DNA of 64,000 nt from contig JAUPFV010000004.1 of NCBI GenBank assembly GCA_036936605.1, forward strand, positions 296,092,009 through 296,156,008. The letters run 5' to 3'. The notes below the pieces were generated by a model, which saw nothing but the letters and a program-made list of their open reading frames with translations, was not told the DNA's origin and searched no databases. Shown piece by piece: positions 36,957-47,664 of the stretch. The stretch is from Limnanthes douglasii subsp. nivea. Taxonomy: Eukaryota > Streptophyta > Magnoliopsida > Brassicales > Limnanthaceae. How positions within the stretch are numbered: position 1 is the first letter of the stretch; each line of letters begins with the position of its first letter. The position numbers were made by a program, and so were the translations under genes.

Positions 36957-37314
36957 AAGTTGTGTAAATATTTACTTGTTTAAAAATCCATGTAAATATT
37001 TAGGGGCATACTCTTTCCTACCCTAGTGGCACGGGGAGGTTTTAATGAGGTGTCCGGGATTTTTAATAAAATTTGATGCCTTCTTAAAAAAATTTGAAGT
37101 TTTTTTACTTTGTTTTTTGTCACACCATCCGGATTGAATTAAGGGATTGATGACTACTTAAATATTTTTCATCGGAGAATTTAAACACTCTCACTTTAGA
37201 ATGCTTATGAAATAACTAAGGGCTATTTAAACACTAGCCACCAGAATTGAAACAAACTATGAAAGGATGCGAGAATTGTGCAAAACAAAGATGTTCATTA
37301 AAATAACTTAAGTG

Positions 37315-37415
37315 CCTTGGCCTTCCAAGGACGTTTAAATTGTCCAACAGAGCAAAGGATCTATCCGGTCAGATACCGGACACAATAATAAAAAGAATGC
37401 CTTGGCCTTCCAAGG
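37315..37415. other. paired palindromes after aORF stop (C)
   Basis: CCTTGG-CCTT-CCAAGG at 37315-37330 and 37400-37415, 85 bp apart, just beyond the aORF end on the minus strand. The loops differ from A and B but the stems are unchanged. Confidence 0.65.
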
Positions 37416-37458
37416 ACTTTAGTTTAGATAACATAAAAGTGAAAAGATAATTCATAAT

Positions 37459-40406
37459 TTAAGACTGAGCCTTTGAAGATGGCTCAGCCTCGCTTATCTT
37501 TTTCTTCCCCTTGGGATCGTCTTTCTCTTTGAAAGGGCCCTCCCCGGCATTTTCTTCTTCTTCGTCAGAGGAGGAAGCACTGGAATAATCATGCAAGTCT
37601 CCATCAGCCATGGTGTGAAAATGAAGGTCTTCGTACTCTACATAAAGCCACAAATCTCCCAGGTTCCTCTTCGGGAACTTCTCATGAAAGAGCAGGACCA
37701 TGTCTGATTTCACCTTGGCATACATTTCCTCTTGAGTGTTTATTACGTTGTTAGCGTAAGCATCAATCTTGGCCTGAATTTTGGCCTCCTGCTCTCTTAA
37801 CATAACGGATTTCTCCTCTGCGGCCTTGGACACTCTGTTCTCAAGCGCAATTTTGTCACTCGTCAAGTTGTGAATGATCTGATCCTTGGCCTTTGCCTCC
37901 TCTTTCGAAGAGGCAAGATCTTTCTCCAATCCGGATGGCTTCTCCCGGAGCTCTTTGATATGATCTTTCGAAATGGCAACCTTTGTGATCCACCCCTCTT
38001 GGCTCTTCTTCAGCTCCTCGTTTTCTCCCTTTAGAATGTCAGCATGTTGATTGGCAGTGAGAAGGTCATCGGACAGTCTCTCTTTGTCATACATGAGCTC
38101 TTTGATGGTATCTGCCTGACTTCAAACTTGCTTCTCCAACACAAGCACTGGCTGAACACTACTTAATATAGAGTGAGCTACAATATCCCTTTCACTTGAA
38201 ACAGTAAAAGTCTTACCATTAAAAGTAACAGTGTTCGAGGTACTTGGAGGGAGGTAAGGCCCAACAAAATCGTCTCTGGGGAGGTTGGCAAAATAGTCAC
38301 CGAGTCCATCAAGGCCGGTGATGTCGACCCCATCAATGCTAAGGTCTCCTCCTCCAATCTCTTCGGTCTGAAAATCACTTGGGATCTCCTCTGCTTGTGT
38401 TGGGTCAGTAGGATCAACAGGGGGGAGAGTCTCCGGAGCCCGGAGAGAAAGTTCGTCACCCTTGGAGGTCTTTTTCTTCTTAGCCTCCCTGTCCTTGCTT
38501 TCAGCTCCCCGTTTTCGGTCTCTTTTGGGAGCCCTTTGGGGTTTTGAGGATTGAACCTCTTCCCTAACACTCTCTCGCTCTACCACTTCTAAGAGAGCAG
38601 CATCGATCCTCCGGATTTGTTGGAACAACCTCCTCCACCCCAGCAGGGTCACCTTCACCTACCACCTTCTTTCCTTTCTTCTTCTTGCCTTTCATCTTAC
38701 TCGGAGCCTTGGCCCGGCCTGGCAGGTAAAGTGACCCGTCCGGTTCGTATGTTCTCTTGAGGACTACATCCGGAGGGGGTGGAGTGGTGAGTTCTTACCA
38801 AGTCAAATCCCTCCGACCAGTAGTGTTCCATAGGTGGTACCTTGCAAAGTTACCTGCTGTGAAAGCATCGTGAAACCGGTTCCCCCATTTCTCAGCAGCC
38901 CAAGTGTGGATCTTGGTGCAAGTGGTCTGCCCGGACTTTAGGTAGTCATTGAAGTCTTTGGGCAGTTCTGTGAAGAATAAAAGACAAGATCAGTTAGCTT
39001 AAGCAAGTTCAATAAAAAAATTAAGAATATAAAGTATGAGCCTTACGATCACTTCTTCATCTGCTGGTGAGGAGACTTGGATTGACTCCGGCTTTGATTT
39101 TTCTTCTGTTTTCCCAAGCACCACCTACGAACAGGTATTGAGTTCTCCAGTTTCTCTCCGACTCGAGGAGATCATCCACTGCTTTGTAATTATCACCTAT
39201 GTTGAAGTGATAGAAGGGAATGTGAGGGTTCATGCAGAGATTGGCCACAACAGCGAATTCCTCCATTTGTAGAGGAATCCCGGAGAGCCGGGAGGCCATG
39301 ATGCATGCCATAAGTGTGTACAAGGCGTTGGGGCTTAGTTGGCTGGGACAGAGCTTGATAAGATGGAAATATTTAACTATTTCCGGATCCAAGGGGAACC
39401 TTAAACCCCAGTTAAAAAGCTCAGTGAAGATGACTATTTCACTGAGTTTGCAATCCATTGGGGTTTTGGGGTCTACGGGGATTCTTATCTTCACATTCTT
39501 TGGAATCCCCCACTTCGTACGCATCCGGCCCAACTCAGCTGTATGGATGAAAGCGTAATTGATCTTTTGCAGAGCAAGGAGGTATTTAACATTGACCTTG
39601 TGGAAACAAGGTCCTACTTTTCCTTCGAGACACTCCGGCAGATCCGGATGCCTTAAGCACAACTTCTCCTTTCTTTTATCCTTCTGAGCAGCAACAGCAC
39701 CACTGGTCTGTCCGGAAGGTTCGGACTCAAATGGAGCCTCTTCGATAGAGTCCTCCATTATCTCTTCCATTATTGAGGAGGGGTTTTCAGTTGTTGTTGT
39801 GAGGGGGAGGTTTGGAGTCGGTTCAACCTGACTTCCGGACTGATGAGCTTCAGTACTCTCCTGATTCCTAGCCTCCGGCTAAGGCTCTAATGTAGACGTT
39901 TCTCTTCGGGGACTTGAGCCAGTGCCCTCCGGACTGGATAGCCTGTCCCTGGGTGCTCTAATGGGTACTTCTGACCCAATACTACTGTCCTTGGCACCTG
40001 ATTTCGAAGGGGTGCCCTTAGAAGCCTGTTATTTGACCAGCCGACCTTTTCTTCGATCAACTAGCTTGTGAGGAGAGGTTTCAGCATCTGACCCCATGGC
40101 TAAGAATGGGAAGGGTTTTTTAAAGCTGGTAACTGTTAAACCTGGTTCAACGACGGGGTCCGACTCTTGAACCGAAGAACCTGAGATGATAGGGGAAAGA
40201 ATGGTTTGAAACAATCTCTTCGGTTTGACACCCTTTGTGGAGGAAGAACCCTGGTCTGACTCTGCGGCTGAGATTGCTAGTTTGTCGATGGGAGAAGTGG
40301 GTAAGCTTGCAGCAATGCGCCTTTCCTTTTCGACTTTTTGCGCTTTTTCTAATTCAGATAGATTGAGCCACCCGCCTTTGATCAGAGCGTTCCTAGCCGT
40401 GAACAT
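37459..40406 (-). pseudogene. antisense ORF (aORF) of element C
   Basis: Minus-strand gene with ATG at 40406 (MFTARNALIKGGWLNLSELE). Exon 1 runs to 39047, the intron 39046-38968 has GT...AG ends, and exon 2 runs 38967-37459. The Transposase_28-like block reads IFTELFNWGLRFPLDPEIV and MASRLSGIPLQ at about 39450-39260. Exon 2 has a coiled coil (about 38130-37700) and an acidic tail (SSSDEEEENAGEG). Breaks: TAA near 40029 inside RLVKGQ, a TGA where copy A has TGG just before the intron, and frame changes near 38660 and 38100. This is the least broken aORF: one run of 237 codons (39770-39057) and one of 211 codons (38094-37459) are open. Confidence 0.75.
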
Positions 40407-40504
40407 AAACAACCTAAGTAAGAATTTGTTTTTGAGAGAGAAAGCTTTGAAGATTTGCAGAGTGAAAATGAAAGTGATAGTAAAACAGTAGAAAAGTATC
40501 TCAA

Positions 40505-40510
40505 TTTATA
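40505..40510 (-). promoter_or_regulatory. TATA box of antisense gene (C)
   Basis: The minus strand reads ACTATAAATTG about 100 bp before the aORF ATG, as in A and B. Confidence 0.6.
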
Positions 40511-40850
40511 GTAAATCTCAAAAAGAAGTCTTGATTCCTAGGAGAATTCGAAAAGATTAGTAATGATTAAAAGACGGCGCTGATGTCACCTTCATCAATG
40601 AAGAGGTTTCTTTTCAGAGAAGGTGGGTGCGAAATTCAAGGTGAAAAAACCGGTGAAACAACCAGCCAGAGAGTGACACGTGTCCCATGAACTTTGGCAA
40701 AAAACCGTTTAGATTCACAGAGCTTTTTCAGTCCGGATAAAGCCATAACACAATTCGAAAGACCTGTCCGGGTAAAACTGCCACTGACATCGGACTGTTT
40801 TTCAGGTTTTTGACAAAGGTATATGAACAAACACCTAAAAAAGGGGCTCC

Positions 40851-41257
40851 TGATGAGTCCGAATGTTGTTACCTCTCCGGACAGGGACAGTTCGGACTTA
40901 GATCACCAAACCGGACAGGGAAGTTCGAACACCTCATCCATTGGACTGTTCGAACAAGGACTAAAGTACATAAAAACCTAATCACTTCTTGACTAAGCTG
41001 CTTGCTCCCCTACTAAGAGCTCATGGGTCCTTAAACTTGACTCGGGTCCATTAAACATGACCCGAAAGCCCATAAGGCCTAGATGTAAGGGTATAAATAC
41101 CCAACCACCAACATTAAATGAAGGTAATGAAAATTAAATACAACCAGGCTACTTAATTCTCCCTCTACTCTCTACTCAAATATTAAATACTTGCAAACTT
41201 CCACAAACTCTAAACAAAAATTACAAACTTACCCTCAGATAGAAATAAACCTTACCA
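40851..41257 (+). repeat. element C 3' LTR with adjoining polypurine tract
   Basis: 407 bp, same ends as the 5' LTR. It is preceded by AAAAAAGGGGCTCC (40837-40850), the polypurine tract. Confidence 0.95.
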
Positions 41258-41642
41258 ATTACAACCCCTTACATCCACGGAATGCAAAAACCGTGGATAA
41301 ATATCTAGATGCAGCAATAGAGATGGTAAGTTTATTCATATATACATATTATCATTAAATTCCATTAGTACTAATACTTCACTAATTGATTTTTTTTATC
41401 TCTTGAAGCAAAAATATTTGGAAACAATAAAATTTCTAAAAGGGGATGAACAATTAGTAAATGAGTGCAATTGTCCACAACAAAAGTTACGTAATGTTGA
41501 TTGTGGGATAATGGTTTGTGCATATATAAAAGACTTTTACAGCATCAGAGGCCCACCTTCATCATACGAGGAAGACAAAGCTTGCAAACAAAGAGCCGAA
41601 ATATTTCACACAATATTAAATTATGAATATAGTTGTTTGTAA
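41258..41642 (+). pseudogene. Ulp1-like gene, C-terminal part with catalytic Cys
   Basis: The first part (to about 41323) reads NPLHPRNAKTVDKYLDAA and ends at a GTAAGT donor. After an intron with acceptor TTGAAG at about 41407 the last exon reads KYLETIKFLKGDEQLV...CPQQKLRNVDCGIMVCAYIKDFY and stops at 41642. The Q...DCG block holds the oxyanion Gln and catalytic Cys of C48/Ulp1 SUMO proteases. This exon has no break. The complete protease would need the parts left of element C and left of element B. Confidence 0.7.
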
Positions 41643-41650
41643 AAATTTAT

Positions 41651-41825
41651 GAATGCAGTTGTTTGGAGTACTACTTTGCAGAAACATGTTGTGTTTTTTG
41701 TGAATGTTTGGAGTAAAAATATGTGAATCCAGTTGTTTGGAATACTATTTTGAAGAAACGTATTGTGTTTTTTGTGAATGTTTGGAGTAAAAATATGTTA
41801 ATCCAGTTATTTGTAGTATTGTAAA
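41651..41825. repeat. 74-bp tandem repeat, about 2.3 units
   Basis: Units start at 41651, 41725 and 41799, each with AAT(G/C)CAGTTGTTTGGA. They lie just after the Ulp1-like stop codon, in its presumed 3' untranslated region. Confidence 0.8.
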
Positions 41826-42480
41826 TTGAAGATCTTAATTTGTTTTTTAACTTTAACTGTGATTGTTTCAGTTGACAACACTTTATTGGTTTTTTGTCTA
41901 CTTGTATATGGTTTCTCGCTGTTTATTCTATTGATATATTAAATTGTGTTAGTAAGTTTATTTTTGCGTGTAATTAATTGTCTACTTGTATTATGGTTTG
42001 TAAAATCACAGGAAGATAAATCACAGGAACAATTATCACATGAGTAAATTAACAGGAACAAAAGGTTTTAATAATAAGAAATATATCAAACATAATTTGT
42101 ATAAAATAACTTATAAATAAATAAAAAATTACCATCTCATAAAACGTAAAATAGCATATAAAAAACAAAAAAAGAAAACAATTCTTAAATTTTGACACGA
42201 ACAAAAATTAACAAGAAAACATTTACCAGGAAAAAAGACAGCTATTAAGTCCAGTTATGTGTTGAGCCATCACTGATATATTAATACAGAAAAATAAAAA
42301 AAAAACTAAACAACAACATTCTTCAAAATTAACTAAATTCAATCATATTAGAAGTAAGAAAATATGTATCATTACAAATTGATCAAACAATGAAAACAAA
42401 AACTTCTTGAAAATTAGTCTCGTTATAAATATAATAGACTAATAAGTCAATCGCAAAGTAATACTTAAATGTGTTGCTCC
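41826..42480. other. AT-rich spacer between convergent Ulp1-like and transposase genes
   Basis: No coding pattern; poly-A and poly-T rich on both strands. It probably holds the 3' ends of both convergent transcripts. Confidence 0.5.
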
Positions 42481-42518
42481 TCGCAGAATTTTTTTTTTTT
42501 TGGTTGTTTCCAACTCTT

Positions 42519-45165
42519 TTACACTTGCTGCATTTGATCTTCTGAGAACAAGTTCATCTCTAGATGGGATCTCTTTTTTTGCCTACCATGTCGCATCTTC
42601 AACATAGGCGGTTGAACAACTGGAGAACCACCTATAACAGTAGTTCGACCAAAAGAAGAATATGGATGGATAGACAATGCATAGCACGCTTTATATGATG
42701 TCGAATAAAAGTACTTCTCCACAAAATCAAATGGACTTTCTTGAGTTTTTGTTATGACAGCTAAAGCATGTACACAAGGAAAACATTCGGATTGTCAATG
42801 GCCACATGAACATGTATAATCTAAAATATTAACTACCATTTTCGGCCTCGAATGTACTTCAAAAACATATTCCGATGATGCATGGAAAAACTAAGACCAT
42901 CCATCCTCAATATTCTCTCTATACATCTTATCCATTATAGGACATAACACACTAGTCCATTTACTGGATTCTACGCGGTGATTGGACAGTTCAACCATAA
43001 GTTTAATTCGAATTCTATCAATCAATTACATTACGAGAAGATTGTGATAAAGCATAATTTGCGCATTAAACGACTCAACAACACTTGAAGCAATAGATTC
43101 GAACCTTTTTCCTTTACAAAATGCATTCGCATAGTTTTCGGGAGAAATATTATATAAAAAGTCAGAAACATTCTTTCCACAAATTTTTGACAATTTTTCC
43201 ATACAGTTAAAAAACTCATGCTCTGTAGGGGCAAATGCACATGCTTGAAATTTGATAAATATCATATCTCTAATTCTTTTAGGAATCAACTTAAGCTTAT
43301 TCCTTCTTCTATAACGATGTGATAGAGACAAAAAGAGTGACTTGAATATGGAAAAACAGACCTCACTGAGCTAATGATACCTTTATGACGATCATAAATG
43401 AAAGTAATTTTCAATCACCAATATGCACCTTCAACAATGATAAAAAACCAAAGCTAGTTCACTGAGTCTTCATATCCAACAATAACGAATGCTACCAGAA
43501 ATAAACCTAAAAAAATTAACAGTTTCAGTACACTACTACACACAAACATAACTGTATATAAAAAAAATAACAGTAATAAACAGATTCCTGCAAATCATAA
43601 AAAACTGAAGAAACATAAAATTATTACCTTGGTTTCCATCTTTGGCTATAGCAGACAGTAGATGTCCTTTATGTTTGCCATGGAGAAAATTTCCATCTAT
43701 GTATAGCACTGCCATACAGCTTGAAAACCCATTAATACATGCACCAAATGCAACAAAAGAACGCCTAAACGTCTTAGTCTCTACTTCACAATCAAGCACA
43801 AAATCACTCGTGGGATCCAAAGATTTCATAGCACTAAAATATCATTTGATCAAAACGTATGAAGAAGAACTATAACCAAATACGTCAAAACTTCCTTTCT
43901 CTAAAGCACACCATGCAACTCGATATGAAACTTCTAATCCATGACGGGTTTTTAACATACTTTTAATAGCACCTAGAACCAATCTTATTATTGTTTTTTA
44001 CCTCACTTAGAATTTTTTTAGCAACAATATCACTAGATAGATGTTTACTAGTTACATTTGTAGGGAAAACCCCACAACTATGCTCTTTGAAAACTTTCCA
44101 AATAATTATAAACTTAGTCCGATTATCAATAGCGGTATAAATTCTCCAACCACAACTTTTACTCTCCTTAAAAAACACCAAGCAGGATCACATTCTTTAC
44201 TATTCCGTTTGTATTTAAATCTAAAATCGTGTTCTATAGCAAATTTAGATAGAGATCGTTTAAAACCAACCAAGCTCGTTTTAAATATTTGACCTACGTC
44301 TTCAATTTCTTTAGTCAATAACTTTGTAGCAAGTTCTACTAATGTATTATTTAAGAACCTAACAGCAGAGTAGTCTGTTATGGTATTCATATTACGGGAA
44401 ATTGTGACAGAATCTAATCTATGGGCCAAAATGTTTTCGGTAACAGCTTCAACTTAGATTCCTAGATAAATTGAACCGTTATGCTGGAAATTGTAACCAT
44501 ATCAGCAAACTCTTCGAAATTAGTCAATGAACAACCTATAAACTGTCCAATACTATACTTTATAGTAATACTATCTCTACTCAACTATTTATCAACTAAA
44601 TAATCGATAATACCGTTTAAGTTGTGAAGCGATTTTAAAGAGAAAATAAATGCATCATTCTCATAATTGAAATGTATAAAACCACTAGACATTGTACCTG
44701 CAAAAAAATATAAAGATATATTAGTAGTTACAGACACTGTCATGTTGTACCCAAAATCATCCAAATATATATCCTGAGTTTTCATTTATGACATACATTG
44801 AGGAATAAAGTTTTCCTTCATTATAATATATACAAGCACTGTCATGTAGATTTCACCAAATGTATTTCTACCTAAAATATACCACACCAATAACCATTTA
44901 AAATATTTAAGTCTATGTAGAACTAAATTTTTATCTTATCCTATACTCACTACTATTAAATATCAGTCATGTTTTTCCATAGAGAATACGTTTTAACCCA
45001 CTAATCATAGTGAAAACAGGTATATTGTGTAGAAAACCTAATTGATGTTTGTAGATTACACACAAGTAAGTACTAGTATTAATTATTAAGATCGGTAGAG
45101 AAATCGACGGAGAAACTTGAGGAGAAAAAATTGCAAGAAAGAGAGAAAACGTACCTTTGGAAACT
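42519..45165 (-). pseudogene. MuDR-family transposase of MULE unit I
   Basis: DDE transposase that would bind element ends and cut them. On the minus strand: N-terminal pieces at 44785-44585 and 44429-44106 (IEHDFRFKYKRNSKEC); the zinc-binding MuDR DNA-binding region (CGWRIYTAIDN, HSCGVFP, about 44160-44060); the start of the catalytic core (YIDGNFLHGKHKGHLLSAIA, about 43710-43640); a donor GTAATAA after it; the next core block (DRHKGIISSV, about 43390), then EFFNCMEKL and ESFNAQIM (about 43220-43050); a SWIM zinc finger (CSCGH...CVHA, about 42810-42755); and a basic tail (RHGRQKKRS). Stops and frame changes near 44585, 44430, 43450 and 42790 make it a pseudogene. A leader at 45150-45350 has pyrimidine-rich 5' sequence. 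Confidence 0.75.
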
Positions 45166-45616
45166 GATAATCCGACGACCGGCCAACAGAGATGAAATAA
45201 ACAGCCAACTGAGACGATCACGGTCGCCGTTGAAATCGAGAGAGAAAACGGCCAACAGAGAGACTGTCAGAGTCGTTGTTGTAATTGAGAGAGAAAAAAG
45301 GTCTTCGATTTTGAAATTGAGAGAAAAAAGGGGCTCATGTTTGACCTAATTTTAAATTCGTTTAGTAACTCGTGAAGAGGTAAAATTGTTTTTAAAATTT
45401 AAGTTTGGACTAATGGGTAAATAAAGTCTTATTTTGATAGATGTAGGTAAAATCTATCTAAGGCTGGATTTATTGATAAATTGTGAAGGTTTTATACCCA
45501 AATTGGTATAAAACAATGAATTTTTATAATATGTTTACTTTTATATAGGATTTAAACATAACCATATCTTACTTGGCCAGACGGTCAAATCAGAATTTAT
45601 GTCGAATTGTTCTTAA
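45166..45616. other. 5' flank of transposase I and junction to MULE II
   Basis: GAGAGAAAA repeats (leader side of the transposase), then AT-rich sequence. The right end of MULE unit I must be here, but no clean border is visible. Confidence 0.4.
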
Positions 45617-45625
45617 TATCGTGAT
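45617..45625. repeat. 9-bp TSD of MULE II (left copy)
   Basis: TATCGTGAT, repeated exactly at 62553-62561. A 9-bp duplication is typical of Mutator-like elements. Confidence 0.95.
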
Positions 45626-45663
45626 GGGCCAGGCTAGAAATAAGACACATTTTGATAGATCTT
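45626..45663 (+). repeat. MULE II left terminal inverted repeat
   Basis: Starts GGGCCAGGCTAG and extends to about TTTTGATAGATC. It pairs with 62516-62552. Confidence 0.9.
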
Positions 45664-46119
45664 AAACCACTGGATCTTACACCCATTTGATATATCTCTC
45701 ACCTAATTTTGGACAATTTTACCTTTTCCAGAAAACATAGGTATAGAAGGGTTTGATAAATCTCTCACCATTTTTTTTTTTTTTTCTCTCTCTCTAGAAA
45801 CCTCTCAATCACTCAAGAATCGACCCAAATCAAACGCGATTTTTCAAGAATCTAAACTGAGCAAAACATAAAGGTAAGTAATACAAACCTCATGCTATAA
45901 TTGTTTTTAGATTTCGTTGGGTATAAACTGCTGAAATTAGGTTTTTAGGTTTTTAGGTTTCGATTTCAAAAGTTCGATTTTTACATGATTTTAGATGTTG
46001 TTTTGTTGGATTAGTGTTGTATTCTTGTTAGTTTTGCTAGGATCTCTGTTGATCTGTTTGATTTTTAGTGAAATGAGGCTGTTTTGGTGGGTTTCTAAAA
46101 TTGGGTTGTCGTTGCTATT

Positions 46120-46239
46120 GGTAGCATGATCGTGCTACCAGTTTGGATCTGGTCGCACGATTGTGCAACCAAGACAACATCTCGTCGCATGAGATAGGGT
46201 GTGCATTTTTGTCTCATGCGACAGACAGCTTAAGCTGTC
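46120..46239. other. cluster of palindromes in leader intron of PMD gene
   Basis: GGTAGCA...TGCTACC (46120-46139), GTCGCATGAGA...TCTCATGCGAC (about 46184-46222) and the perfect 16-bp palindrome GACAGCTTAAGCTGTC (46224-46239) follow one another. Related GTCGCACGAGAC words are near the other end of the element (62030-62160). Confidence 0.7.
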
Positions 46240-46319
46240 TCATAGGACCACTTACGTTTACAAAATACGTTTTTTGTGTTGTCTCACTAATACATATTAC
46301 TTTATGTTGTTTTTACAGG

Positions 46320-47176
46320 ATGGGGCGGACCAAGATGATAGTCAAAAATCCGTTTAAAAAAGCGAAGGCACGCGAACGTTTGGCGCGTGAGGCGGCAGAG
46401 GCTAGAGTTTCGCCCGAGCCCGAGCATGTAAAGGCAGGTTCCAGTGAGGGACATACTCCTGGTACGCGGACGAAACGACGTCTCCGTCGTCATCGAAATG
46501 ACGATGACATTCCTACTGCCGGTAGCACAAGGGCATGTTCTTCTTCGCATCCACCTGACCTTTCTTACGTTGACGATGCATATGCACCATAGGATATGGA
46601 GGGTGGAGCGGGGGGAGGCACCTGAGGCCTCACATTCACAGTATGAGGACGATGTACCCCACGCACATGAGGCGGCACCCCACGCATCCTACGCACCTGA
46701 GGGTGAGGAACACGAGTTATTGTCGGTGATGCCGCACGTCCCGGCTCTCTATCCCGACTACACCCACCACAAGGCGTTGAATGTCAATCATGGAGATGTA
46801 AGTATTATACATTTATATTGATTGTTTTATCACTTTCTTACATGTTTGATACATATGTTTATATTTATTGTTTTATCACTTTCTTACGTGTTTGATACAT
46901 ATTGCAGGATAGGGTCTCCCTATGATACTTCGCTATGTACGATAGTCTCCGCAGATATGACTTTAAAAAGCAGAGCAGGGTATGGGCAAGGGTGATGGCT
47001 ACTATTTTTGGCCCGCTCGTCGATGCACTCTCCCGCTGGCATACCAACATCCATTTGGTCGAGGAATTCCTTGAGCGATGGCATGAGGAGACTTCTTCAT
47101 TCTATTTCTCGTTCGGGGAGATGACAGTGACCTTGGACGATGTCTTCAACATCACTGGATTACCGGTTGTAGGTAG
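46320..47176 (+). pseudogene. PMD (MAIN-like) gene, first part
   Basis: A leader donor (GTAAGTAA near 45873) and acceptor (TTTTTACAG before 46319) frame the ATG at 46320 (MGRTKMIVKNPFKKAKARERL). The first exon is basic, then acidic; a frame change near 46590 is needed to reach YPDYTHHKALNVNHGD, which ends at a GTAAGT donor (46799). The next exon (from 46908) has a TGA near 46923 and then reads HLVEEFLERWHEETSSFYF and GEMTVTLDDVFNITGLPVVG. That is the start of the plant mobile domain of MAIN/MAIL proteins, which are found both as plant genes and inside transposons. Element D interrupts the exon right after this block. Confidence 0.7.
47172..47176. repeat. TSD of element D (left copy)
   Basis: GGTAG, repeated exactly at 58578-58582. 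Confidence 0.9.
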
Positions 47177-47587
47177 TGATGAGGAAGAATAAAAAGACAA
47201 GGAGAAAAGTGTAAAGAAGAAACTTGACAGGAGAAAATAACAAAGGAAAAGTATGATATGAGGAAAATACATAGAAATAAGTGTATAAGGGCTGAATTGT
47301 ATTAATTATAAAGAGGTAGTCAAAATAGGAAGAAAGCAAAATGTAGGGACCAAAAGATGTAATTAGTCCAAATTAAAGCGTGTGGGGTCCGCAATTGTAC
47401 TATAAAAGGACCACACACGCTTCACAAATCCCGAGATGAATAGTACGAGACTTTCTCTCTCTACTAAACCTAGTAATCTAAACTTTCTTTCTCTAAATCT
47501 AACACTGAGATATTTCTGTATCGCAAAAACCTCTATCAACAATCTTCGTATCACATTATCACCCCTGGACCACCTTTAAACTCTTCA
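47177..47587 (+). repeat. element D 5' LTR
   Basis: TGATGAGG...CTCTTCA, 411 bp, with a TATAAAA box at 47401-47407. The primer-binding-like site TGGCGCCGTCTGTGGG follows at 47589-47604; this word is common inside the 5' LTR of Tat elements. Confidence 0.95.
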
Positions 47588-47664
47588 GTGGCGCCGTCTG
47601 TGGGAAACGACAATCGCTCTGTCGATAATCGCTTCCTAGAAATAATTCCTATTCCGAGGAGGAC

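Larger units (their letters stand above)
30851..41257 (+). mobile_element. Tat-lineage gypsy element C
   Basis: A plus-strand element of 10,407 bp with two LTRs of 407 bp each (30851-31257 and 40851-41257) that differ at about 13 positions by eye count (about 97% identity). Flanking 5-mers are ATTCC and ATTAC, a TSD with one mismatch. Order: LTR, primer site, gag-protease, in-frame stop, pol, convergent antisense gene on the minus strand, polypurine tract, LTR. Leaving out the element and one flanking 5-mer keeps the host exon in frame, which supports the borders. Confidence 0.95.
17300..45480. mobile_element. MULE-type unit I (MuDR transposase + Ulp1-like gene), ends uncertain
   Basis: A Ulp1-like gene (plus strand) and a MuDR-family transposase (minus strand) converge, the pairing known from the Kaonashi-type MULEs of plants, which captured Ulp1-like protease genes. 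Two retrotransposons, B and C, sit inside the Ulp1-like gene; without them the unit would be about 7.4 kb. I could not find clear terminal inverted repeats. A weak possibility is TTACC...CAAA...TTTATTTAC near 17285-17320 against its complement near 45420-45455. Some elements of this type lack long TIRs. The borders are estimates. Confidence 0.5.

Noticed and set aside
36957..40850. Envelope gene in the extra 3' region of the retrotransposons
   Set aside because: The long frame is on the opposite strand, has no signal peptide or membrane segment, and has a coiled coil and acidic tail instead.
17285..45455. Terminal inverted repeats for MULE unit I
   Set aside because: Best pair (TTACC...TTTATTTAC) is short and AT-rich, without a 9-bp duplication; not strong enough to fix borders.
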